Below are positions 46,719-55,354 of a stretch of DNA of 64,000 nt, piece after piece (the first letter of the stretch is position 1; each line of letters begins with the position of its first letter). The position numbers and the translations under genes are program-made. The DNA is from Syntrophotalea acetylenivorans (GTDB lineage Bacteria > Desulfobacterota > Desulfuromonadia > Desulfuromonadales > Syntrophotaleaceae): assembly GCF_001887775.1 (NCBI RefSeq), contig NZ_CP015519.1, positions 1,736,001-1,800,000 on the forward strand. Direction: 5' to 3'. The notes beneath the pieces were generated by a model. It ran no database searches. It was given only the letters and a program-made list of their open reading frames with translations, and had not been told where the DNA came from.

Positions 46719-46858
46719 GTTTTCGAATTGGAAACGAGGGATTTTTCGTCGTAGCAAGGAAATCAAGGAATTGCACGGAGGCGTACATCGGTACGCCGCA
46801 CACGCAATTCCGCAGACTGACGCAGCTACGGCGGAAAAGAACCGTTTCCAACCGAAAA
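46719..46858. repeat. Long imperfect palindrome, copy 1 of a structured repeat
   Basis: A nested hairpin that abuts the rng stop codon (46859-46861). Paired arms from outside in: TTTTCG with CGAAAA; TTGGAAACG (46728-46736) with CGTTTCCAA (46843-46851); a TTTTTCGTCGTAGC arm with GCTACGGCGGAAAA; GGAATTGC (46768-46775) with GCAATTCC (46804-46811); and GGCGTAC with GTACGCC around ATCG. A homologous copy in the opposite orientation is at 62482-62648. It is neither coding nor a simple terminator. It could be a mobile hairpin element, a structured RNA from rng read-through, or a processing site. Confidence 0.85.
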
Positions 46859-48361
46859 TTAACTGGCCACGATGTCGAACTGCTCCCGATGATAATCAAA
46901 ACGCGCAGTGATCGCGATCTGCTTACCCGAGTGGGTCTCCAGATCGTCGATTTCGCAGCGCTCTTCGTCACAAATCAAGGAAGCGAGGTCGGGATGAACC
47001 AGCAGGTTCACCTGCTTTCCGGGCAGACTGCCGATGTCTCTCCGCAACTGGCGGAAGATCTCATAGACCATGGTAGGGCGACTCTTGACGTAACCCTTGC
47101 CCTCACAATAGGGGCAGGGCTCGCAGAGGGTTCGGGCCAGGTTCTCACGCACCCGCTTACGGGTCATCTCCACCAACCCCAACTCGGATATTTTAAGAAT
47201 ATTGGTCTTGGCGCGATCGGGACGCAGAGCCTCCTCAAGAGCCAGATACACTTTTTCCCGGTGGGTCTCTTTTTCCATATCGATAAAGTCGACGATGATC
47301 AGCCCGCCGAGATTGCGCAACCGCAACTGGAAAGCAACCTCTCGCACAGCCTCAAGGTTCGTCTTGAGAATCGTGTCTTCAAGGTTGCGCTTGCCGACGA
47401 AGCGGCCGGTATTAACATCGATGGCGGTCAGGGCCTCGGTCTGCTCGATAATGATGTAGCCGCCGCTCTTCAGCCACACTCGCGTATTGAGTGCACGGGC
47501 AATTTCCGTTTCGAGACCGAGGGCTTCGTACACCGGCTCCTGACCCTGGTACAGCTCGATGCTGTACTCCAGGCTGGGCATAAAGGTTTCGATAAACTGC
47601 ACGATCTTGCCATATTCCCGCTTGGAATCGACAACAATGCGCCGTACGTCTTCGGTGAGGATGTCCCGCAACACCTTGCTGATCACATCGAGATCGGAAT
47701 AGATCAGGCTGGGAGCCGGGTTGCGCCGTTGCAGGCCACAGATGTCCTGCCACAGTCCCGACAAAAACTCCATATCGGAGCGCAGGTCCTCTTCGCTCTT
47801 GCCTTCGGAAACGGTGCGGACGATAAAGCCCGCTCCTTCCGGGCGAATCTCTTCGACCAGCTGGCGCAGGCGCTCTTTCTCTTCCTCGTTTTCGATACGC
47901 CGGGAAATCCCGACATGATCGACGGTCGGCATATAGACCAGATGCCGGCCCGGAAGGGAGATATGAGCCGTGATTCGCGCCCCCTTGGTGCCGATAGGTT
48001 CTTTGGAAACCTGTACCAGGACCTCCTGGCCTTCCTGTAGCAAGTCCTGAATGGGGGGCAGAATCGGCGCCTCCTCCTTGCCGCCCTCGGCCAGGGCGCT
48101 GCCCTCGTCGATATAGCGTTCAACCCCCTGAACTTCATCGAGGACATCCGCGACATAAAGAAAGGCGGCCTTTTCCAGGCCGATATCGACAAAAGCGGCC
48201 TGCATACCGGGCAACACCCGCAGTACCTTGCCCTTGTAAATATTGCCGACGATCCCCCTTTCGCGGATGCGCTCGATATAGAGTTCGGCAATGTGGCCGT
48301 TCTCCAGAAGCGCCACTCGCGTCTCATGGGAAGTGGTATTGATGACCAGCTCTTTGGTCAT
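46859..48361 (-). CDS. rng: Ribonuclease G (RNase E/G family)
   Basis: A protein of 500 residues of the RNase E/G catalytic type. The N-terminal S1 domain (about 38-130; GIVGNIYKGKVLRVLPGMQAAFVDIG) is followed by the 5'-sensor/RNase H region (GARITAHISLPGRHLVYMP) and the DNase I-like metal site around IDVNTGRFVGK and LIIVDFIDM. The zinc-link cysteines are in CEPCPYC. It matures 16S rRNA and decays mRNA. There is no long RNase E-like C-terminal scaffold. The ATG at 48361 has AGGAG upstream. It lies 38 nt after the radical-SAM gene. Confidence 0.95.
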   Translation of the reverse strand: MTKELVINTTSHETRVALLENGHIAELYIERIRERGIVGNIYKGKVLRVLPGMQAAFVDIGLEKAAFLYVADVLDEVQGVERYIDEGSALAEGGKEEAPILPPIQDLLQEGQEVLVQVSKEPIGTKGARITAHISLPGRHLVYMPTVDHVGISRRIENEEEKERLRQLVEEIRPEGAGFIVRTVSEGKSEEDLRSDMEFLSGLWQDICGLQRRNPAPSLIYSDLDVISKVLRDILTEDVRRIVVDSKREYGKIVQFIETFMPSLEYSIELYQGQEPVYEALGLETEIARALNTRVWLKSGGYIIIEQTEALTAIDVNTGRFVGKRNLEDTILKTNLEAVREVAFQLRLRNLGGLIIVDFIDMEKETHREKVYLALEEALRPDRAKTNILKISELGLVEMTRKRVRENLARTLCEPCPYCEGKGYVKSRPTMVYEIFRQLRRDIGSLPGKQVNLLVHPDLASLICDEERCEIDDLETHSGKQIAITARFDYHREQFDIVAS

Positions 48362-48399
48362 GGTCTCTGTTCTCCTGATATGTAACTTTATAAAAAATA

Positions 48400-50967
48400 C
48401 TAACCGATAACAGGTTCGTCTGAAAGAGGGGCACACAGCCGTACATCTGTCTTGCGCAGTCCGAGAACGGCCGTCTTTTCCGGCGCCAGATCAAGCAGGT
48501 GGCCCGCCAGCAGAGTCGGACTGCCTTTGCTCATCTTCAGTCGCAGGATCCCGTCGCACCATTGCAGGTCGACCACGCCGGCTCGCACCTCAACCAGCTG
48601 CTCGCGACCCTTTTTCAGGCGCGTTGCATAGACCTCTTCAGCAGCCATAAAGCGGGCAATGCGCTCCGCCAGGTCTGCCGGAGCCTGATCACCCAACGGA
48701 ATGCTATAGATCGTCTCCTCGATACACAGCGACGGCGCCGGCGTCTTCCAGGGCACGGATTCTGCCTTTTCCACCGCAAATCCGGCGGGCAGCTGGGCAT
48801 TTAAAGCCGCCATCAAATCCTGCACACCCACAGGGTGCCGTAGCTTGAAATCGATAATCTCTGCCTCACTCTCGACCCCGGTCGGCAAGGCGTCAGGAAA
48901 GGAAATCTGCGGAGCCGGATGGAAACCACCGGAATAGCGGATCGGCAATCCCGCCCGTCGCACCGCCCGATGAACCACGGTCATGAATTCCAGATGGCCG
49001 ACAAACCGGCCCCGGCCCAGTTTACTTACCCACAGCCGCACCTTGCACGGCTGCTCATCTTCCGACGAATCCGAGGCCATGACTGCGGAGGGCAGGGTTT
49101 CAAGGGCTGTTTTCTGACCGGGATCGGTAGCGTAACGCATCCGCACCGTCTCAAAATCGCACACACCGCACCCGGTGCATCCCCCATCCCGGCAATCGAT
49201 GGTTGCGTTACCGCTCAAGGCCTGTTGCCACTCGTCAAGCAGATATTGCCGGGTGACCCCGCAATCGATATGATCCCAGGGCAGAATTTCATCGGTGGCA
49301 CGCTCGCGCAGATACCATTCCGGATCGATGCCGCAATCGGCAAAAGCCTGCTGCCAGAGATCGAAGCGAAAGTGTTCCCGCCAGCTGTCGAAACGGCAGC
49401 CGAGGGCCAGGGCGCGCTCCAGCACCGGAGCCAAACGCCGGTCGCCGCGGGCAAAGACCCCCTCGACAAAGGAGAGTTGCGCCTCATGCCACTTAAGACG
49501 CAGCTTTTTACTGCGCAGCTTCTGCCGCAGCGTATCCTGCTTAGCCAGGGTTTCGTCGATACCGATCTGACGCTGCCACTGAAAAGGGGTCTGGGGCTTA
49601 GGCACCAGGGTCGAAACCGAAACGTTCACATCGGCGCCGCCGGGAGTTCCTTTGCCGATACGCTTAACCCGTGCCGCCAGATCGACAATGGCATCCAGAT
49701 CGGCTTCTTGTTCCGTCGGCAGGCCGATCATGAAATAAAGCTTTATAATTCGCCAGCCGAGAGAAAAGGCGTTGTCGGCCGCGATCAGCAGGTCCTCTTC
49801 GCTGATGCCTTTATTAATCAATTGCCGCAGACGTTCGCTACCGGCTTCGGGCGCCAACGTAAAACCTGTTTTACGGACCTTTTTAATCTCTTCCATCAGG
49901 TCGCTTGTCAGCGAACCGACGCGCAAACTGGGCAATGAAACGGCAATCCGCTCTTCCCGGTAACGATCCATCAGCCCCTTGAGCAACGGACCGATGCAGC
50001 TGTAATCACCCGTCGACAGGGAAAGCAGGGAAACTTCATCGTAACCCGAATGCCTCAGGGAGCGATCGATGACATCGACAATCTCTTCCAGGCTTCGCTC
50101 TCGCAGCGGACGGCCGATGTAACCGGCCTGGCAAAACCGGCAACCGCGGGTACAGCCCCGGGCGATCTCCACCGCCACCCGATTATGCACCGTATTCATA
50201 AAGGGCACGATGGGCGTTACCGGATAGTCGACCGCCGCCAGATCGGCCAGCACCCTGCGCCGTACTTTCGTATAATCAGTGCGCAACGGCCGCAACTCAG
50301 CGATGCGGCCATCATCATGATAGGAAACATCGAACAGGGACGGCACATAGACTCCGTCAATATCAGCCAACGCCTGGAGCAGTTGTGCCCGCGAGCTGCC
50401 GGCTCGCTTGGCCTCGCGAACCGCCCGGCAAAGGTCGGCGACAGCCTCCTCACCATCGCCAATCACCGCGCAATCGACGAAATCGGCCAAGGGTTCCGGA
50501 TTGGTGGCACAGGGCCCACCGACCACCACCAGGGGAGCCTGCTCATCGCGCTGGTCACGACGCAGCGGCACACCAGCCAGCTCCAGCATGGCCAACAGAT
50601 TGGTATAGGACAGCTCATGCTGCAGGGTAAAACCGAGCAAATCGAATTCTGCGAGGGACCGTTGAGACTCCAGAGACGTCAAGGGGAGACCGTTTTTGCG
50701 CAACTCGGCGGCCATATCGGGCCAGGGCGCATAAACGCGTTCTGCAACGGCCCAATCGAGGCTGTTGACCGCATGGTAGAGCATCGGCAGACCGATATGG
50801 CTCATGCCTACTTCATAGACGTCGGGAAAGGCCAGGACAAAACTAACTTCTACTGACGCAAGGTCCTTGGATACCGTTCCGAGCTCGCCGCCCAAATACC
50901 GACTGGGCCGACTGACCCGGTCAAACAACTGATCTTGATTTGTATAATTCTTCAAAAACCGTCTCAC
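48400..50967 (-). CDS. Radical SAM protein with B12-binding-like N-terminus fused to DUF2344
   Basis: About 855 residues. The N-terminal region (LFDRVSRPSRYLGGE, then VSFVLAFPDVYEVGMSH) matches the TIGR03960 family with a B12-binding-like fold. The radical SAM core carries CTRGCRFC. The far C-terminal part (RLWVSKLGRGRFVGHLEFM) is the TIGR03936/DUF2344 domain, elsewhere a separate protein next to rng. An extra Cys cluster, CTGCGVC, lies between. Substrate unknown; linkage to rng suggests RNA or ribosome work. The start is uncertain: the family begins near LFDRV, and a GTG at 50967 or TTG at 50955 is more likely than the ATG at 51072, which adds a non-conserved extension. Confidence 0.88.
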   Translation of the reverse strand: MRRFLKNYTNQDQLFDRVSRPSRYLGGELGTVSKDLASVEVSFVLAFPDVYEVGMSHIGLPMLYHAVNSLDWAVAERVYAPWPDMAAELRKNGLPLTSLESQRSLAEFDLLGFTLQHELSYTNLLAMLELAGVPLRRDQRDEQAPLVVVGGPCATNPEPLADFVDCAVIGDGEEAVADLCRAVREAKRAGSSRAQLLQALADIDGVYVPSLFDVSYHDDGRIAELRPLRTDYTKVRRRVLADLAAVDYPVTPIVPFMNTVHNRVAVEIARGCTRGCRFCQAGYIGRPLRERSLEEIVDVIDRSLRHSGYDEVSLLSLSTGDYSCIGPLLKGLMDRYREERIAVSLPSLRVGSLTSDLMEEIKKVRKTGFTLAPEAGSERLRQLINKGISEEDLLIAADNAFSLGWRIIKLYFMIGLPTEQEADLDAIVDLAARVKRIGKGTPGGADVNVSVSTLVPKPQTPFQWQRQIGIDETLAKQDTLRQKLRSKKLRLKWHEAQLSFVEGVFARGDRRLAPVLERALALGCRFDSWREHFRFDLWQQAFADCGIDPEWYLRERATDEILPWDHIDCGVTRQYLLDEWQQALSGNATIDCRDGGCTGCGVCDFETVRMRYATDPGQKTALETLPSAVMASDSSEDEQPCKVRLWVSKLGRGRFVGHLEFMTVVHRAVRRAGLPIRYSGGFHPAPQISFPDALPTGVESEAEIIDFKLRHPVGVQDLMAALNAQLPAGFAVEKAESVPWKTPAPSLCIEETIYSIPLGDQAPADLAERIARFMAAEEVYATRLKKGREQLVEVRAGVVDLQWCDGILRLKMSKGSPTLLAGHLLDLAPEKTAVLGLRKTDVRLCAPLSDEPVIG

Positions 50968-51162
50968 TTCTAAATTATTTGCAAACAATGCTTGTAGCAC
51001 AAAAAAGACCCATAAAACAATCTTTTCCGGCCAGCAGGCGAAGCTATATGCTCCCACTTCCGTCACCTTCAACCGGTCATCAGCACTCTATTCAAGATGG
51101 CACGGACCGGAATCTTTATGTTAAGATGCGGCTCAACAAAACCTGCGAAAGGAACCACAACC

Positions 51163-51885
51163 ATGTCACTGACGGGAACCCCGGAAGCAGACCTCCACAC
51201 ACATACGATCGCCTCTGGACACGCCTACAGCACGATCAATGAGATTGCTGCTGAAGCGGCCCGGCGCCAATTGCGCCTGGTCGGCATGACCGACCACGGA
51301 CCGGCCCTCCCCGGCGGCCCTCACCTCTATCATTTCAAGGCCCTGCGCTTTATCCCAAAACATATTGGAGAAGTACGCATCTTGCCCGGCGTCGAGGCCA
51401 ATATTCTTGGCGAGGGAAAACTCGACCTGGAAGACCAGCAGCTCGCTCAACTGGACCTGGTACTAGCCGGCTTTCATCCCGGCTGCGGCTATGTCGGCCA
51501 AGGCCAGGGGGACAACACCAGGGCGGTCATGACCATAATGAACAATCCGCAGGTCAACGTACTCTGCCATCCCGGAAACCCGGAGTTTCCCCTCGACTAT
51601 CAGGCCATCGCTCGCCACGCTGCCGCTACCGGAACCGCCCTGGAGATCAACAACTCTTCCTTTGGCATGAGCCGGGCCGGCAGCGCAGACAACTGTCGGA
51701 GTCTGGCCGGGTATTGTGCCCGATATGGCGCCCCCGTTGCTCTGGGCAGCGATGCCCATATCGCCCAAGGGGTCGGACAACTCGACCAGGCCCTGAGCGA
51801 AGCCCTGCAGGCCGGCATTCAGCCGGAACAAATCGTCAACCTTACCCTGAAATCCACCCTGGCCTTTCTGGGCCTGGAGGAGTAA
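51163..51885 (+). CDS. PHP-domain phosphoesterase (YcdX-like)
   Basis: A protein of 240 residues with the complete set of PHP metal-binding motifs: DLHTHTIASGHAYSTINE, MTDHGPALPGGPH, GVEANI, GFHPG, NVLCHPGNPE and ALGSDAHIA. The order and spacing match the YcdX subfamily of trinuclear-zinc phosphatases. Its physiological substrate is unsettled. The ATG at 51163 follows AAAGGA; the frame upstream of it (to 51097) is not conserved. It is divergent from the radical-SAM gene and about 75 nt ahead of the DUF4870 membrane protein. Confidence 0.9.
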   Translation: MSLTGTPEADLHTHTIASGHAYSTINEIAAEAARRQLRLVGMTDHGPALPGGPHLYHFKALRFIPKHIGEVRILPGVEANILGEGKLDLEDQQLAQLDLVLAGFHPGCGYVGQGQGDNTRAVMTIMNNPQVNVLCHPGNPEFPLDYQAIARHAAATGTALEINNSSFGMSRAGSADNCRSLAGYCARYGAPVALGSDAHIAQGVGQLDQALSEALQAGIQPEQIVNLTLKSTLAFLGLEE

Positions 51886-51961
51886 TTTCCAATCTAACCG
51901 TCCGCAGGACTATCGACGCAAAAACCTTTTTGCCGGCTAATCTTCACCAGGAGAAACCGTC

Positions 51962-52336
51962 ATGACCGAGCGCAGCCACGAGGAAAGCAACTGGGCCACT
52001 TTCTGCCATCTCTCAGCCCTGGCCGGCTACCTGCTACCCCTCACCTATCCCTTCAGTTGCGTTTTACTGGGCAACCTGATCGGGCCACTGATTATCTGGC
52101 TGCTCAAAAAGGACTCTTATGCCTCCGTAAACCAACAGGGCAAAGAAGCCCTTAATTTTCAGATCAGCATCAGTATTTACGCTCTCGCCGCCTCGGCCCT
52201 TATCGTGATATTGATCGGCATCCCCCTGCTGATCGGGCTAGCGGCCTTCAATTTCATCATGATCATTATCGCCGCGGTTAAATGCAAAAACGACAAAGCA
52301 TTCCGATATCCATTAAACTTGCGCCTGCTCAAGTAA
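51962..52336 (+). CDS. DUF4870 (Tic20-like) small membrane protein
   Basis: A protein of 124 residues with the hallmark N-terminal NWATFCHLSALAGYLLP and three to four hydrophobic helices (about 18-48, 65-90, 92-112). The conserved SYASVNQQGKEALNFQIS segment precedes helix 2. These proteins are of unknown function and are distantly related to Tic20. AGGAG precedes the ATG. Together with the PHP gene and ilvE it forms a rightward series, but no functional link is apparent. Confidence 0.88.
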   Translation: MTERSHEESNWATFCHLSALAGYLLPLTYPFSCVLLGNLIGPLIIWLLKKDSYASVNQQGKEALNFQISISIYALAASALIVILIGIPLLIGLAAFNFIMIIIAAVKCKNDKAFRYPLNLRLLK

Positions 52337-52432
52337 GGCTGCCACGCGGCAAAAGCCCTTGCCAGGCGGGGAGCCATTATGCTAAAAATTGCAGCTCCCA
52401 TTAAAATACAATCCCGCCCGGAGACTGGTACC

Positions 52433-53497
52433 ATGGATTTGCAAATCCTGCCCCTGACAGAACGTAAGCCACCCATCGAGGACGAAGCCTCCCTGGTCTT
52501 TGGCCGCACTTTTACCGATCGCATGTTCGTCATGGAATATGACACCGGTCGCGGTTGGCATTCAGCGCGCATCGCTCCTTATGCCCCCTTTACCCTGGAT
52601 CCGGCGGCACTGGTCCTGCATTACGCCCAGGAGATCTTTGAAGGGCTCAAAGCCTTTCGCCGCCCTGACGGTAATATCGCCCTGTTTCGCCCCCGGGACA
52701 ACATCGCCCGCTTCAACCGCAGCGCCCGGCGACTGTGCATGCCCCCTGTCGATGAAGACTTTTTTCTGGACGCGCTCAAAGAACTCATTCGCCTTGAAGC
52801 CGACTGGGTGCCACGAAGCGAGGGAACCAGCCTTTACATCCGCCCGACCATGATTGCCACCCAACCGGTGCTGGGAGTCAAGCCGAGCGACCAATACCTC
52901 TGCTACATTATCCTTTCACCCGTTGGCCCTTACTATAAGGGCGGATTCAAACCGGTGCGCATCTGGATCTCCGACGAATACATTCGCTCCGCACCGGGCG
53001 GTACCGGCGAAGCCAAAACCGGCGGAAACTACGCTGCCAGCCTGCTGGCCGCAAGGGAAGCGGCAGAGCGAGGATTCGACCAGGTATTGTGGCTGGATGC
53101 CGTGAAACGCCAATACGTCGAAGAAGTCGGCAGCATGAATATCTGCTTCGTCTATGACGATAAGATCGTCACTTCGCCTCTGCATGGAACCATTCTCGAC
53201 GGCATCACCCGCCGCTCCATCCTTACCCTGGCCAAAGAAATGGGCCTGGAAATTGAAGAACGGGCCATGTCTATCGATGAAATAATGGACGGAGCCAGCA
53301 ACGGCCGCCTGTCCGAAGCGTTTGGCACCGGCACCGCCGCCGTAGTAAGCCCCGTCGGCCAGTTCACCTATCGAGATCGCACCGTCACCCTGAGCAACAA
53401 CCAGGTTGGGCCCCTGACCATGAAATTCTTTGAAGCCTTGACCGGCATTCAGTACGGTCGCCAACCCGATCCCCACGACTGGGTCGAACTCCTCTGA
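52433..53497 (+). CDS. ilvE: Branched-chain amino acid aminotransferase (class IV, type II)
   Basis: A protein of about 354 residues, PLP-dependent. It makes leucine, isoleucine and valine from their 2-oxo acids. Visible are YAPFTLDPAALVLHYAQEIFEGLKAF, LYIRPTMIAT, the PLP-lysine region GEAKTGGNYAASL, EEVGSMNICFVYDD and the cofactor-loop GTGTAAVVSPV. I chose the ATG at 52433 (GGAGA 8 nt upstream) because the family begins MD(L/I)QI. A second ATG at 52379 with its own ribosome site would add 18 residues. A terminator follows. Confidence 0.95.
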   Translation: MDLQILPLTERKPPIEDEASLVFGRTFTDRMFVMEYDTGRGWHSARIAPYAPFTLDPAALVLHYAQEIFEGLKAFRRPDGNIALFRPRDNIARFNRSARRLCMPPVDEDFFLDALKELIRLEADWVPRSEGTSLYIRPTMIATQPVLGVKPSDQYLCYIILSPVGPYYKGGFKPVRIWISDEYIRSAPGGTGEAKTGGNYAASLLAAREAAERGFDQVLWLDAVKRQYVEEVGSMNICFVYDDKIVTSPLHGTILDGITRRSILTLAKEMGLEIEERAMSIDEIMDGASNGRLSEAFGTGTAAVVSPVGQFTYRDRTVTLSNNQVGPLTMKFFEALTGIQYGRQPDPHDWVELL

Positions 53498-53543
53498 CCC
53501 AATTTATTCATGAGGGCCAGCCCCTCTTGCTTAATCTTCTCCC

Positions 53544-53570
53544 AGCCCCTGCCTTTTGCAGGGGCTTTTT
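53544..53570 (+). terminator. Intrinsic terminator after ilvE
   Basis: AGCCCCTGC (53544-53552) pairs with GCAGGGGCT (53558-53566) around CTTTT, followed by TTTTGTTG. It lies 47 nt after the ilvE stop and isolates the nitrogen genes downstream. Confidence 0.92.
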
Positions 53571-53692
53571 GTTGTTACAATAGAGACTCGGCGCCTATTC
53601 TCTGTGCAGCAGTGCCTTTTTTTTGATCACGCCTTCAATAGGTAGATTTATAACCTACTGAAACTATGTGCATATTTTTTTCGGCACGGGGT

Positions 53693-53707
53693 TTGCTGCT
53701 GCCAACT
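53693..53707 (+). promoter_or_regulatory. Sigma54 (-24/-12) promoter of amt
   Basis: GGCAC-GGGGT-TTGCT fits the RpoN consensus, with GG at 53693-53694 and GC at 53705-53706, the required 12-nt register. It lies 64 nt before the amt ATG. Nitrogen-controlled expression through an NtrC-type activator is expected. I could not identify an enhancer site with confidence. Confidence 0.85.
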
Positions 53708-53770
53708 TGAGCAACGCTGTCCTTCGCACCGGCAGCACAAACTGACATCCCCATCGGAGGAAAGAAAATC

Positions 53771-55042
53771 ATGCACAAGCTTCTGGCGACACTGCCCGCC
53801 CTGTTCGGGCTCACCTTGCTACCAACCCTATGCCTGGCGGCGGAAACCGCCGACACTGGCGATACCGCCTGGATGCTGATCTCCACTGCGCTGGTCTTGA
53901 TCATGCTCCCGGGACTGGCTCTGTTTTACGCCGGCATGGTCCGCTCCAAGAACGTCCTCTCCACTACCATGCATACATTTGCCGCCATGGCCATCATCGG
54001 CGTGCAGTGGGTGGTCGTAGGTTACACCCTGGCCTTTGGCGGCGCCGGCCCCTTCATCGGCAGCCTGGAGAACCTCTTTCTTAACGGCATCGGTCCGGAC
54101 TCTCTGAGCGGAACCATTCCGACCTATGTGTTCGTCATGTTCCAGGGCATGTTTGCGATCATCACTCCGGCCCTGATCTCCGGCGCCATTGCCGAACGAA
54201 TGAAGTTTTCCACCTACTGCGTGTTCATTCTGCTGTGGAGCGTTCTGGTCTACGACCCCCTGGCCCACTGGGTATGGGGCGAGGGCGGCTGGCTGCTGGA
54301 AATGGGCGCTCTCGATTTCGCCGGCGGCACCGTAGTTCATCTTTCTTCCGGTATCTCCGCACTGGTACTCTGCCTGTTCCTCGGCAAACGCAAGGGCTTT
54401 CCCCATGAGCGCATGGCACCCCACAACCTGCCCATGACCCTGCTCGGTGCCGGCCTGTTGTGGTTCGGCTGGTTTGGCTTCAATGCCGGCAGCGCCCTGT
54501 CCGCTGGCGGCGGCGCCGCCCTGGCTTTCACTACCACCCAGACCGCGGCTGCCGCCGCGGCTCTTTCCTGGATGTTGCTCGAATGGCTGCTGGCCGGTAA
54601 ACCGAGCGCCCTCGGCGTGGCCTCCGGTATCGTCGCAGGCTTGGTCACCATCACCCCGGCCGCCGGCTTCGTCACTCCAGGCTGGGCCATTGTGATGGGC
54701 CTGCTCGGCGGCGCCGTCTGCTACGGCGGCGTCATGCTGAAACACAAACTCGGCTATGACGACTCCCTGGACGTACTCGGCATTCACGGCATCGGCGGCG
54801 CATTTGGCGCCCTGGCCACCGGGGTCTTCGCCACCGTCGGTGCCACCAGCGTTCTAACCGGGGACTTCCACCAACTTTGGGTTCAGTTCGTCGGCATCGC
54901 TGCCGCAGCCGCATACGCGGTGGGCATCACCACCGTCCTGCTGCTGATCCTCAAGGCCACCATGGGCCTCAGAGTGGAACACGAGGACGAAATTATCGGT
55001 CTCGATCAGACCGCTCACTCGGAAACCGGCTACAACCTTTAA
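53771..55042 (+). CDS. amt: Ammonium transporter (Amt family)
   Basis: A protein of 423 residues. A signal peptide (about 1-24) precedes eleven predicted helices with Amt signatures: LFYAGMVRSKNVLST, GVQWVVVGYTLAFGG, FAGGTVVHLSSGISALV and the pore-lining GIHGIGGAFGALATG. It carries ammonium across the inner membrane. GGAGGAAAG precedes the ATG. A glnK/glnB gene often accompanies amt in related bacteria, but none is here. It is followed by a strong hairpin and then the glutamate synthase operon. Confidence 0.97.
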   Translation: MHKLLATLPALFGLTLLPTLCLAAETADTGDTAWMLISTALVLIMLPGLALFYAGMVRSKNVLSTTMHTFAAMAIIGVQWVVVGYTLAFGGAGPFIGSLENLFLNGIGPDSLSGTIPTYVFVMFQGMFAIITPALISGAIAERMKFSTYCVFILLWSVLVYDPLAHWVWGEGGWLLEMGALDFAGGTVVHLSSGISALVLCLFLGKRKGFPHERMAPHNLPMTLLGAGLLWFGWFGFNAGSALSAGGGAALAFTTTQTAAAAAALSWMLLEWLLAGKPSALGVASGIVAGLVTITPAAGFVTPGWAIVMGLLGGAVCYGGVMLKHKLGYDDSLDVLGIHGIGGAFGALATGVFATVGATSVLTGDFHQLWVQFVGIAAAAAYAVGITTVLLLILKATMGLRVEHEDEIIGLDQTAHSETGYNL

Positions 55043-55052
55043 GCCTTAACTA

Positions 55053-55086
55053 CAAGGCCCGGCTCTACGTCTAGAGCCGGGCCTTG
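55053..55086 (+). terminator. Hairpin terminator-like structure after amt
   Basis: A perfect 15-bp stem: CAAGGCCCGGCTCTA (55053-55067) and TAGAGCCGGGCCTTG (55072-55086) with a CGTC loop, 10 nt past amt. No T-run follows, so it may also act as an mRNA-end stabiliser. Confidence 0.8.
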
Positions 55087-55257
55087 TGCTGTGTAACCTG
55101 AACACACCCACCTGAGCACTTTTACTCATCCAACCTTCTTGCCCTGCCACGTCCCTTAATAACCCTTCACTTCCCGAACAATTCATCAAGCCAGCAAGCT
55201 ACTGTTTTATTTGTACTTTTTCTTACCAAAGCAAATATTTACGACAAATGCAAATTG

Positions 55258-55273
55258 TGGCACTCTGTTTGCT
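55258..55273 (+). promoter_or_regulatory. Sigma54 (-24/-12) promoter of the glutamate synthase operon
   Basis: TGGCAC-TCTGT-TTGCT is a perfect RpoN consensus (GG at 55259-55260, GC at 55271-55272). It lies 81 nt before the first ATG of the operon. With the similar element before amt it indicates coordinated nitrogen control. Confidence 0.9.
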
Positions 55274-55354
55274 ACTGTGTAACGGTCCGACAATAATCAT
55301 TGGACGTAGTCCGCAACCTTGCACCACTAAATCGCTTCTTGGAGGTAATCGCTC

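Larger units (their letters stand above)
55043..55354. other. Intergenic region between amt and the glutamate synthase operon
   Basis: These 312 bases hold a strong hairpin at 55053-55086 and a sigma54 element at 55258-55273 (both listed separately). Between them is an AT-rich leader with no coding character and no recognisable NtrC enhancer. A GGAGG ribosome site sits just before the next ATG. Confidence 0.6.

Noticed and set aside
53828-54787. Open frame antisense to amt
   Set aside because: GC-rich codon shadow of amt, with no motif.
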